A stretch of DNA of 40,299 nt. It comes from an uncultured Saprospiraceae bacterium (lineage in GTDB: Bacteria; Bacteroidota; Bacteroidia; Chitinophagales; Saprospiraceae). Where the stretch lies: positions 1-40,299 of the forward strand of contig CALGLU010000080.1 of assembly GCA_937959275.1 (NCBI GenBank). Reading direction: 5' to 3'. Below are positions 18,176 to 25,834 of this stretch, one piece after another. A model generated the notes under the pieces. The model was not told where the DNA came from. It saw only the letters and a program-made list of their open reading frames with translations, and ran no database searches. Within the stretch, counting starts at the first letter, position 1. Each line of letters opens with the position of its first letter. A program made the position numbers and the translations under genes.

Positions 18176-19306
18176 ATGATGACCAAAGATACACTTCCAA
18201 ACAAAAATGTTAATTCTGAAATACAGGGTAATCAAGAAAACAATTTTAATGAACTGATGCAGCTTTTGATACAAGCTTATCAGCAATCTGTACTCGCTTT
18301 GACACAACAAAGTAAAGAGCTTATAAGTGCAAGTAAACAAAATGCTCAACTTGCTAAGATGAAATCGGTTTCTCTTCCAGAAGAAGACCAAAAAAAAGTG
18401 TCTGCGATCTATGCTATTATACATTCGTATTGTAATCTCGCAAGCTGGATAATCCATACCACAAAACTTGATTTTGTAAAGGCATTACAGAGTATCAATG
18501 ATGCAAAAAATGCTGCTACTGAATCCTATACTATTATCAAGCAATTATTAGAATCAAATGGAATGATTCAAGAGTCTACAATCCTGAATGAGACATATCA
18601 TGTATATCCAATTCTTCAAGTTCTTTGTAATGCCGGAGCCCAATCACTAGAAGCATCTCATGCTTTGCATAGTGGAAATATTGACGAGTATATTTCAAAA
18701 ATTAAGGAATCAGTAGCCATCTTTGAATCTGTCAACGAGTATACATCTATTAAAACTGAACTAGCATTTTCATTAAAGCTTATGTGTTTGAGAATTGCAG
18801 AAAGTTTGGATTCTGCGTCGAAGAATTACCGTCTAAATTATTATAAGGAACCCAAAGACAGATACTTAACACTCACCGGTGATAAAGTGCTGATCATTCA
18901 TGGCCATGATGAAGCTAAATGGAGAGAACTACGTGATATTCTTGAAAAATGGAATTTAGAAACAGTCGTGCTTTGGGAAGAATTGAATGCTGGCAAATCG
19001 ATATACGAAAAATTCACAGATCATGCCAATAATTGTAGTTATGCAATCGCTCTTTTGACCCCAGATGATATTATTACAAATAAAGACAATAGTTATAATC
19101 AGGCTAGACCCAATGTATTATTCGAACTTGGATGGTTTTATGGAAGGTATGGATCAGATAAAGTATCTATTATAGTAAAAGGTGATACAATCTTGCCTTC
19201 AGATCTTAGCGGCATTGTGACATTTAAAATAAAAGATAAGGTGGAAGAAATCGCTTATAAATTGAGAGAACAACTATTACACAATGATGTACTTCAAAAT
19301 AAATAA
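18176..19306 (+). CDS. TIR-family nucleotide-binding effector (CAP12/Pycsar type)
   Basis: A 376-aa protein (ATG at 18176 or 18179). The N-terminal ~230 residues are helical with a Gln/Lys-rich, coiled-coil-like start. The C-terminal domain (about 236-370) matches the 'predicted nucleotide-binding protein, TIR-like' family (PF10137): KVLIIHGHDEAKWRELRDIL, ELNAGKSIYEKF with the probable catalytic Glu278, IALLTPDD, then ARPNVLFELGWFYGR. Related domains in CBASS and Pycsar effectors cleave NAD+. The whole motif set is retained, so this is the best candidate NADase of the cluster. It starts 15 bases after the CHAT gene. The N-terminal helical part may be the oligomerisation or trigger region (inference). 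Confidence 0.85.
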   Translation: MMTKDTLPNKNVNSEIQGNQENNFNELMQLLIQAYQQSVLALTQQSKELISASKQNAQLAKMKSVSLPEEDQKKVSAIYAIIHSYCNLASWIIHTTKLDFVKALQSINDAKNAATESYTIIKQLLESNGMIQESTILNETYHVYPILQVLCNAGAQSLEASHALHSGNIDEYISKIKESVAIFESVNEYTSIKTELAFSLKLMCLRIAESLDSASKNYRLNYYKEPKDRYLTLTGDKVLIIHGHDEAKWRELRDILEKWNLETVVLWEELNAGKSIYEKFTDHANNCSYAIALLTPDDIITNKDNSYNQARPNVLFELGWFYGRYGSDKVSIIVKGDTILPSDLSGIVTFKIKDKVEEIAYKLREQLLHNDVLQNK

Positions 19307-19368
19307 AATACACTAAATACAGACGACCCAAAGAGTATTGATACCAACGTTTAAAAGGATATAAACTT

Positions 19369-20130
19369 ATGGAAATTTTAAAAAGAATATTAAAACCGAA
19401 AGTCAAACTATTTCCGACAGTATTTATTGGTTGTGACTACACACCTAGATCGGTATTTGAAAAGATAGAATCCGCTTTAGATCCTATTCCTTTTACTCCA
19501 ATATTTGCAAGCCATAATATTGATACAGAAACGATTTTAACAAATGTACACAAGCTTATCTCCGCTAGTGATTTTTGCCTTTTTGAATTATCAAAAATGA
19601 ATCCTAATGTTTGTATGGAGTTGGGAGTGGCATATGGATTAAAAAGAGAATTTTATATAGTGAAACGATCAGGACGGCAAATTGGAGATCTTGCCAATTT
19701 AAGAGGGATTAAGTATCTTGAATATAAAACCTATAAAATAGCTACTGGAAATAAGATAAACCAGGATAGTCTATGGTATGTCGTTTCAAAAGCCATATGT
19801 GCTGAACATGATCAATTAAAAGAACTATGGGATTTATTAAGTTCACATGGGTCACAAATTAAAGTAGATAAATTAAGGTATTTTGCTTTTGCCGTACTTG
19901 CATTTTTAAGAGTAAATACATCAATTTCAGAAAAGAATCTCATCGATATTGTACCAGGTCTTGGCCTTAGAATGGATGACAAAAAGAGAATTTTTAAGCT
20001 CTTAGAAGACTTAAAGTTTCTGGAACAAAGAGGACCGTTTGGTAGTACAATCTCACTACTAAATTCATTTCAATACAACCAAGATGAACTTTTGTCCATT
20101 AATACTATTATTACACAACAGGGATCATAA
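19369..20130 (+). CDS. TIR/nucleoside deoxyribosyltransferase-like protein with C-terminal helical domain
   Basis: A 253-aa soluble protein. Residues ~14-110 form a flavodoxin-like domain: TVFIGCDYTPRSVFEKIESAL, FASHNIDTETI, ASDFCLFELSKMNPNVCMELGVAYG. The PNV.MELG.AYG phrase, with Glu84, is shared by TIR-like and nucleoside 2-deoxyribosyltransferase-like domains that bind NAD or nucleotides. Residues ~155-253 look like a winged-helix or helical bundle (NLIDIVPGLGLRMDDKKRIFKLLEDLKFLEQRG). An AAAGGA stretch lies about 10 bases upstream of the ATG, a rare SD-like site here. The 62-base gap after the TIR effector is the widest in the run, so it could have its own expression. It may be an effector or a nucleotide-sensing regulator. 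Confidence 0.72.
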   Translation: MEILKRILKPKVKLFPTVFIGCDYTPRSVFEKIESALDPIPFTPIFASHNIDTETILTNVHKLISASDFCLFELSKMNPNVCMELGVAYGLKREFYIVKRSGRQIGDLANLRGIKYLEYKTYKIATGNKINQDSLWYVVSKAICAEHDQLKELWDLLSSHGSQIKVDKLRYFAFAVLAFLRVNTSISEKNLIDIVPGLGLRMDDKKRIFKLLEDLKFLEQRGPFGSTISLLNSFQYNQDELLSINTIITQQGS

Positions 20131-20303
20131 TTGTATAGATACTCTAATACATCACACTGTTATAGGCTTATTTGACAATCTTATTTCAATGACATTTAAA
20201 TTGTCTGCCACTCTACAAGTCAAATTTTGGTTCTCAATATATTTCTTCATTAACCCAGATTATTCAATACATTCTCAACTCAAAGATAAATTGTACAAAT
20301 CTC

Positions 20304-20654
20304 CTATTTCTTCCCCAAAAGAGAGATCAGTAAACCCAAAATAAGTATAACTAAGAATAGTAAATAGAAGGTATCTCTTGTGTTCCACCAGAAAATAAAT
20401 GTTAGCACCGTAAAGAAGGATCTCGCAAACAAACTATATGTTAAGTATTTATAATCCTTATTTAGTATTTGATTGGCGACCATCCCTCCCAGCCCAATCA
20501 TCACGCAACCCGTAAACCGAGGAAACAAAGAATCACTAAAACTGATATTGGAATGAATGGCGTTTAAGAATTGGGTAGGAATAAGGAGAAATACAATGCC
20601 AAGTAAAAGTAGATATCCAGATAAGTAAATGAGAGATACGGCTTTATGATTCAT
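20304..20654 (-). CDS. Small four-helix membrane protein
   Basis: A 116-aa integral membrane protein with four hydrophobic segments: VSLIYLSGYLLLLGIVFLL, FTGCVMIGLGGMVANQIL, a segment around SFFTVLTFIFWW, and a C-terminal LLFLVILILGLLISLL. Charges (K/R) alternate in the loops. There is no catalytic motif and no named family that I can assign; it recalls the small DUF4345-type membrane proteins only in size and helix count. It stands alone on the minus strand, converging with the conflict cluster, and separates it from the propeller gene. The 173 bases between its stop and the end of the gene at 20130 hold nothing I can identify. Confidence 0.65.
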   Translation of the reverse strand: MNHKAVSLIYLSGYLLLLGIVFLLIPTQFLNAIHSNISFSDSLFPRFTGCVMIGLGGMVANQILNKDYKYLTYSLFARSFFTVLTFIFWWNTRDTFYLLFLVILILGLLISLLGKK

Positions 20655-20824
20655 AAGTATTAGAATAATGTATATCGATCTAAATGATCATGATCGTCTT
20701 GATGTTATTGTTATAATCTCCATGAGTTATTTCATTGTCGTGATACTTTGTGATCCAGAGTAAACTTGAAAGGAAATTAAACTCGTAGTCTGTTTAAAAT
20801 TCTTGTCGGACCTAGGAAATTTCG

Positions 20825-20865
20825 CACATAAAAGACTTAAGCCTAGCTCTTAAAGTTCTTATGTG
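20825..20865. other. Imperfect hairpin in a 449-base intergenic region
   Basis: CACATAA (20825-20831) pairs with TTATGTG (20859-20865), and the inner arms (ACTTAAG, CTTAAAGT) extend it to roughly 15 imperfect pairs. A second CTTATGTGT occurs at 20895-20903. The gap 20655-21103 has no gene; besides this structure it holds the TTTTAGGG motif at 20973. It could be a small RNA, leader or protein-binding site; function unknown. Confidence 0.3.
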
Positions 20866-20972
20866 TCTTGTAAAAGCACCACATGCTTATGGTCCTTATG
20901 TGTTTCAAAACTCGTTTCTTAAGTTATACTGAATTTTAGATGATGTCAAATAACCCAGATATATTCTAATCA

Positions 20973-20999
20973 AAATACCTAGTTTTAGGGAGCCCTAAA
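20973..20999. promoter_or_regulatory. Second copy of the 19-base TTTTAGGG operator-like motif
   Basis: AAATACCTAGTTTTAGGGA (20973-20991) differs from 7062-7080 at one base. It also opens a perfect inverted repeat, TTTAGGG-AG-CCCTAAA (20984-20999). It lies about 110 bases upstream of the gene at 21104 and beyond the right end of the conflict cluster. A shared regulator binding site is the most natural reading; a flanking direct repeat of a mobile island is less likely. Confidence 0.4.
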
Positions 21000-21103
21000 T
21001 TGACATTTTCAATTCTATGCTAAAGATTGTCCGCGATTCTACAAGTCATAAGCTTATTGCTAAGATGTTTCATTTAACGTAACGATTTTGTAATTTGTAC
21101 ACT

Positions 21104-24100
21104 ATGAGAAAACTACTCATACTTCTAATCGTATCTCTTTGTTGGATTCAGGCTGAATTGGTAGGTCAATCCATTGCTACCGAGTTTGGCAAAAATCGTG
21201 TACAATACAATGACGATTATCATAAGTGGTGGATGTATGAAACCGAAAACTTCATTACATACTGGTACGGAAAGGGTAAAAATATAGGTCAGTTTGTCGT
21301 CCAAATGGCAGAATATGATCATGAGGACATCCAAAACATCATGGAACACCGCATCAATGATAAAATTGAAATCATTGTCTACCTCGATCAATCTGATCTA
21401 AAACAAAGCAATATTGGTACCAGTGAAACATTTGAAAGTTCACATGGAGAAACGACCATCATTGGCAATAAAATGTTTGTCTACTTTGATGGCAATCATC
21501 GCAATCTGCGCCAGCAAATACGAAAAGGGATCGCCAATGCCTACCTCAATGCCATGTATACGAAAGGAAGTCTGCAGGAAATTGTGCAAAACAGCTTGAG
21601 TTTGGATCTCCCTGAATGGTTTGCTCAAGGCATCGTCGACTATATGGCGAGTGACTGGAATTACTTAGTGGAAGATGAGCTGCGCGATCTCTGGAGTATT
21701 GAAAAACCAAATTATAAAGACTTTGACAAAATCGCGCGTCTGCGGCCAAGAATTGCAGGTCATTCTTTTTGGTATTTTATCGATCAGCAATATGGTACAT
21801 CCACAATTTCAAATATTCTATACCTAACACGGTTAAATCGAAATTTGGATAACAGTTTTATGTTTGTCCTCGGCCAGCCATTTGATTCGATTAAAGAGGA
21901 ATGGATGACATACTATGACAATGTCTATAAAAGGGAAAACGACGTGTTTGAATCAGAGGACCTTGTCCAAGAACTTGATTTATCGAACAAAGATCATGTG
22001 CCCGTCAGCCAACTCAAGCTAAGTCCAGACGGTACGGAGTTAGCCTATGCGTATAACGATATTGGAAAGTTTTGGGTCAAAGTCCGTAATCTTGAAACAC
22101 AAGAAGAAATCGTGATCCAAAAGCAGGGTTACCGAAACAATGTGCAAGAACCAGATTATAACTATCCATTAATCGCCTGGCACCCTTCTGGTGATGAGCT
22201 CACAATAGTCTATGAGTTTAGAGATAAAATTAAGCTATTGAAAAAAGATTTAGTCACAGGCGAAGAGGTGGAGCAAGAATTGCCTGAGGACATACAGAGG
22301 ATCTATAGCTTCTCCTATAAGAATGATTTGGATTATATCATGAGTGCTTCAAATGATGGCTATTCTAACCTCCATATCTACTATTCAAAAGGCAGACAAC
22401 ACGAGAAATTAACCGATGATTATTATGATGACATTGATGCGCAGTATATCAATATGGGTGGCACCTCTGGGATTCTATTCTCTTCTAACCGATTAGTAAA
22501 TAATATTATTCCTGCCAGATTGGATACTGTTCTGCCGATCCATTCATTCAATACTTTTTTTCTACCCTATGATGATAAAGCTGGCACGCTTATTCAACTC
22601 TCAAATACCTTTGATAAAAGCGAACGCTATCCATTCCTAGCAGAAAATGGAAAGATCAGTTACCTTGATTATGAGTCAGGCATGAAAAATCGATATGTCT
22701 ATAATGGAAATGAAAATAAACATTATCCTAACTCAAATAAATCTCGAAACATTATCAGACATCACTCCGTTGCTAACAGTGATAAGTATGTGTATACCTT
22801 ATATAAAGACGGAGCATATCGAACGTATATAGAGTCGCCTGATTGGGATAAAAACATTAAACCTTATCCACTAAATACAGCACTTGGTAAAGATGACCAA
22901 GTATCAAATCTGCCGCAATATGGCGTTTTGGAATTAAATGAAGATGAGGAAGAAATGAAAAGTGACTATCTTTTTCAAAGTGAATTTGATGATCCACCAA
23001 ATTTGAAACCTCTTGATAAAAAGCCAGATGAAAGTAGTCAATCTTTAATCACCAATTTAATCCCATTAGATAATCTGGATACAATCGATACAAGGCAATC
23101 TGGTGTGATAGAGTTTGTCTCAGCAAGAGCCGTTGCCGCCAGATCAAAATTTAAATTAGAAGATTTTACAACGACAATGGACAATAGTGTCCTCTTCGAA
23201 GGATTGGAAAGTTATACGCAAGATCAAGCAGATTTCAATAATGTGCCTACTGGTCTTTTGATGAAAGGTGTGGTAAAGGATTTATTTGAAGACTATACAA
23301 TCACTGGTGGCGTACGCTTACCAACTGCCCTTAATGGATTAGAAAGTTTTGTTGTCTTTGATGATAATCGTGGATTAATTGATAAACGCTATGCCCTCTA
23401 CAGAAGATCCGAATCTAATACTCAACCAGAGTTTATCTTTCCAACACAAAAAACAAAATCAACGTCTTTACTTGGCTTATATAGACTAAAATACCCTTTG
23501 GATGTCTATACAAGTATCCGTTTGACTGGACAGTTGAGACTGGATGGCTTCTATTATTTGCATTCAGACGAATTCTCCACGAATCAGACAAGACAAAATG
23601 AAAAGCGAATCAGCGTAAAGGCAGAATATGTGTTTGACAATACCATTCCAAAAGAAGATAATGTGCTTTGGGGTACACGGTACAAAGCATATGCAGAGGT
23701 TATCAATCGTTTTGAAATTAATACGCAGGGAGGATTTAGTTTTGAGCCAAGCCGAGGTCTGACAACAATTATTGGTTTTGATGCACGACATTATATTCCA
23801 TTTTTGAATCATGCCATTTTGGCGTTTAGAGGCGCAGGCGCTACATCATTCGGATCTGATAAAATGCTCTACTATGTTGGAGGTGTTGAAAACTGGCTCT
23901 TAGCAAGCTTTAATCAAGACATTGGGATTCCACCAAATCAAAACTTTGCCTATAATGTCATTGCTCCTAATTTGAGAGGATTCAAAACAAACATTAGAAA
24001 TGGGAGCACTTTTTTATTAGCTAATTCAGAATTTAGATTGCCTGTCTTTAAATACTTTTCTCCTCGTCGAATCCGCTCTTCGTTTTTACGCAATTTTATG

Positions 24101-24367
24101 TTCGTTGGCTTTTTCGATGTGGGTACAGCCTGGCATGGCTTCAGTCCAAGCAGCGAACAGAATCCCATCAATACAGCAACTGTAGACCAGCTTCCTATCT
24201 TGTCGATCAATGTGAGGTATTTTAGAGATCCTTTGGTGATGGGATATGGTGCAGGCCTGAGAGCAGTGTTATTGGGTTATCATATTCGAGTAGATTATGC
24301 TTGGGGAATAGAGTCCCGAGCTGTTCAAGATCCGCGGCTTTATTTTTCGATCGGCTTAGATTTTTAA
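21104..24367 (+). CDS. Outer-membrane protein: degenerate peptidase-MA-like, TolB-like propeller and beta-barrel domains
   Basis: A 1087-aa exported protein with signal peptide MRKLLILLIVSLCWIQAELVG. The first ~280 residues resemble peptidase-MA-like proteins (LPEWFAQGIVDYMASDW near 169-185), but the position expected for HExxH reads RKGIANAYLN, so catalysis is unlikely. Next come TolB/WD40-like propeller blades (LKLSPDGTELAYAYND, IAWHPSGDELTIVY) to about residue 600, an acidic linker, and a C-terminal region with alternating beta-strands ending in the aromatic terminus LYFSIGLDF, typical of BamA/surface-antigen-like barrels. The ATG at 21104 is preferred over an in-frame TTG at 21095. A surface-exposed or outer-membrane assembly/transport role is inferred; no operon partner is adjacent. 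Confidence 0.8.
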   Translation: MRKLLILLIVSLCWIQAELVGQSIATEFGKNRVQYNDDYHKWWMYETENFITYWYGKGKNIGQFVVQMAEYDHEDIQNIMEHRINDKIEIIVYLDQSDLKQSNIGTSETFESSHGETTIIGNKMFVYFDGNHRNLRQQIRKGIANAYLNAMYTKGSLQEIVQNSLSLDLPEWFAQGIVDYMASDWNYLVEDELRDLWSIEKPNYKDFDKIARLRPRIAGHSFWYFIDQQYGTSTISNILYLTRLNRNLDNSFMFVLGQPFDSIKEEWMTYYDNVYKRENDVFESEDLVQELDLSNKDHVPVSQLKLSPDGTELAYAYNDIGKFWVKVRNLETQEEIVIQKQGYRNNVQEPDYNYPLIAWHPSGDELTIVYEFRDKIKLLKKDLVTGEEVEQELPEDIQRIYSFSYKNDLDYIMSASNDGYSNLHIYYSKGRQHEKLTDDYYDDIDAQYINMGGTSGILFSSNRLVNNIIPARLDTVLPIHSFNTFFLPYDDKAGTLIQLSNTFDKSERYPFLAENGKISYLDYESGMKNRYVYNGNENKHYPNSNKSRNIIRHHSVANSDKYVYTLYKDGAYRTYIESPDWDKNIKPYPLNTALGKDDQVSNLPQYGVLELNEDEEEMKSDYLFQSEFDDPPNLKPLDKKPDESSQSLITNLIPLDNLDTIDTRQSGVIEFVSARAVAARSKFKLEDFTTTMDNSVLFEGLESYTQDQADFNNVPTGLLMKGVVKDLFEDYTITGGVRLPTALNGLESFVVFDDNRGLIDKRYALYRRSESNTQPEFIFPTQKTKSTSLLGLYRLKYPLDVYTSIRLTGQLRLDGFYYLHSDEFSTNQTRQNEKRISVKAEYVFDNTIPKEDNVLWGTRYKAYAEVINRFEINTQGGFSFEPSRGLTTIIGFDARHYIPFLNHAILAFRGAGATSFGSDKMLYYVGGVENWLLASFNQDIGIPPNQNFAYNVIAPNLRGFKTNIRNGSTFLLANSEFRLPVFKYFSPRRIRSSFLRNFMFVGFFDVGTAWHGFSPSSEQNPINTATVDQLPILSINVRYFRDPLVMGYGAGLRAVLLGYHIRVDYAWGIESRAVQDPRLYFSIGLDF

Positions 24368-24392
24368 GTTCTTTGTTGGAAATATAATTATA

Positions 24393-24448
24393 GTGGATAG
24401 TAAACAGTGGATAGTGGATAGTAAACAGTGGATAGTGGATAGTGGATA
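24393..24448. repeat. Nested tandem repeat of GTGGATA
   Basis: Two exact 21-base units (24393-24413 and 24414-24434), each GTGGATAGTAAACA plus GTGGATA, are followed by two more GTGGATA heptamers and a degraded copy to about 24465. There are no CRISPR-style spacers. It probably arose by replication slippage. The array and the REP element at 24501 fill the 274-base gap between the genes ending at 24367 and 24642. Confidence 0.75.
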
Positions 24449-24500
24449 GTTAGTTAATGGATAGTCTCTTAGTAGAAAGCGAAAATGCCGAATATGCAAT

Positions 24501-24521
24501 CCAAGGTACTTTAGTGCCTTG
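24501..24521. repeat. REP-like hairpin, copy 2 of the 21-base repeat
   Basis: Identical over 21 bases to 193-213, with the same CAAGGTAC/GTGCCTTG arms and TTTA loop. It lies next to the GTGGATA array, as expected for a dispersed intergenic element. Confidence 0.6.
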
Positions 24522-24589
24522 TGCCGGTTTACAAATTAAATAGCTTTCAAATTATTTTCTACCATGGATGATGTTCATAGCTATTTGAT

Positions 24590-24605
24590 AAAAGCCCTTT
24601 GGGCT
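24590..24605 (-). terminator. Weak terminator hairpin after the glycosyltransferase
   Basis: Read on the minus strand, AGCCC-AAA-GGGCT is followed by TTTT about 37 bases past the glycosyltransferase stop. The stem is short (5 bp) and the T-run is only four or five long, so termination would be partial. Confidence 0.4.
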
Positions 24606-24641
24606 ATATTCTGTCAATTGAAATATTTGCCGTACAGGCAT

Positions 24642-25784
24642 TTAGACACAACTTTCCATTAACTGCAATGTCTCAAAGAATTCGTCTGCCTTAACTTTTG
24701 GCTTAAAAGCTTTAAACGAATCAATAGGCTTATCCATAAATGACAAATAATGAATCCAATCTTTTAGTGTAGATGCTAAGTCATTTTCATCATAATATCG
24801 CGTAACGACTTCTTCTAGCACATCTGGCAGTGGATAAAACGAAGGAATCAAAGCTGGCTTCCCAAACTTCACCATATCAGAGATACTGCCAGAGATCGTA
24901 CTGCTGCCATATTGCTCATGAATTGAACCTGCTGACTTTTTTAAGGCAATTGGTAAAATTAAAAAATGTGCCTTTTTCATAATCTTGTCAAAATTCTTCT
25001 GAGGCACAAAAGAGGGGAACCACTCAATTTCTATTTGACTATTTAATTGTGTCGCGAATTGCTTAATCTTTCGTTGCGTTTGCCTATTCTCTAGTTCGCC
25101 CAAGAATGTGATCTTTACTTTCTTTTGTAAAGCTTGTTGGTTTAAATTGAGCAAGGCTTGAAAAATATGCTGATAGTTTTTCCGATCCACAGAAACACTA
25201 CCAGGGATAACGATTCGTATTGTCTTTTTTGGCGTCTTTTGCTTTGTGTATTCTGAGACTAAGAGATCTAAATAGCCATCAACTCTATCCCATCCTTTTT
25301 CTTGTGCATAGTCATATAAAGCTCTTGAAGCAACCAGTATTTGATCAATGTTTTTAAAGCTGCTCTCGATATAGCGCCGCTCTTGGAGTATTTGACTTTT
25401 AAGTACTTTCAACACATTTTTTCCTTCATCAATCGAATCAAACTCTGAAAAATAATAATGCAAATCATGAATCAACAAACTTGATTTTGAAGCAAGCACT
25501 TCATCTGAAAAGATTTTTAAGTCTTTAGGTGGAATACTTGTAATTAAGATTCTGTCTGCATTTAAAAATCTGGACCTGTGCATTTGGACAAAGTCTTCAA
25601 CCGATTGAAGTTCGTTTTTTATGATCCATGTAATCGCTTTATGCTTATGAAAATCATATAATTGATTGTATACAAATTGATTTACAAAGACATCAACTTG
25701 ATTCTCCTGTTTAAGGATTAATCGCAGGTAAGACCAAACGACTTCGTTATGTCTTGCAAATTCTGCTATTGCTATCTTACTCAT
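24642..25784 (-). CDS. Glycosyltransferase (GT-B fold, GT4-like)
   Basis: A 380-aa soluble protein with two Rossmann-like halves. The C-terminal half shows the sugar-nucleotide-binding pattern: IVIPGSVSVDRKNYQHIFQAL, VKITFLGELENRQ, FPSFVPQKNFDKIMKKAHFLILP, then STISGSISDMVKFGKPALIPSFYPLPDVL, where the donor-contact loop normally lies. The classic GT4 E-x7-E motif is not clear, so donor specificity is open. The N-terminal half (acceptor side) is divergent. It is transcribed away from the GT2-methyltransferase gene, with only 50 bases between the two starts, so both probably serve one surface polysaccharide pathway from a shared regulatory region (inference). Confidence 0.78.
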   Translation of the reverse strand: MSKIAIAEFARHNEVVWSYLRLILKQENQVDVFVNQFVYNQLYDFHKHKAITWIIKNELQSVEDFVQMHRSRFLNADRILITSIPPKDLKIFSDEVLASKSSLLIHDLHYYFSEFDSIDEGKNVLKVLKSQILQERRYIESSFKNIDQILVASRALYDYAQEKGWDRVDGYLDLLVSEYTKQKTPKKTIRIVIPGSVSVDRKNYQHIFQALLNLNQQALQKKVKITFLGELENRQTQRKIKQFATQLNSQIEIEWFPSFVPQKNFDKIMKKAHFLILPIALKKSAGSIHEQYGSSTISGSISDMVKFGKPALIPSFYPLPDVLEEVVTRYYDENDLASTLKDWIHYLSFMDKPIDSFKAFKPKVKADEFFETLQLMESCV

Positions 25785-25834
25785 CTTCTTATCCTAACTT
25801 TTGTAAATTCATTATAAATTAAGCGAAATATTGT

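Noticed and set aside
20084-20344. 86-codon plus-strand frame across the end of the cluster and into the membrane-protein gene
   Set aside because: Overlaps two better genes and is of low complexity; no recognisable domain.
7062-20991. Attachment-site direct repeats of an integrated element
   Set aside because: No integrase, tRNA or recombinase gene was seen, and both copies are palindromic; an operator fits better, though the alternative is kept under findings.
21095-21103. TTG at 21095 as the start of the propeller gene
   Set aside because: The ATG at 21104 gives a clean signal peptide and is the more probable start.
24393-24465. Possible CRISPR array
   Set aside because: Units are contiguous copies of GTGGATA without unique spacers or cas genes.
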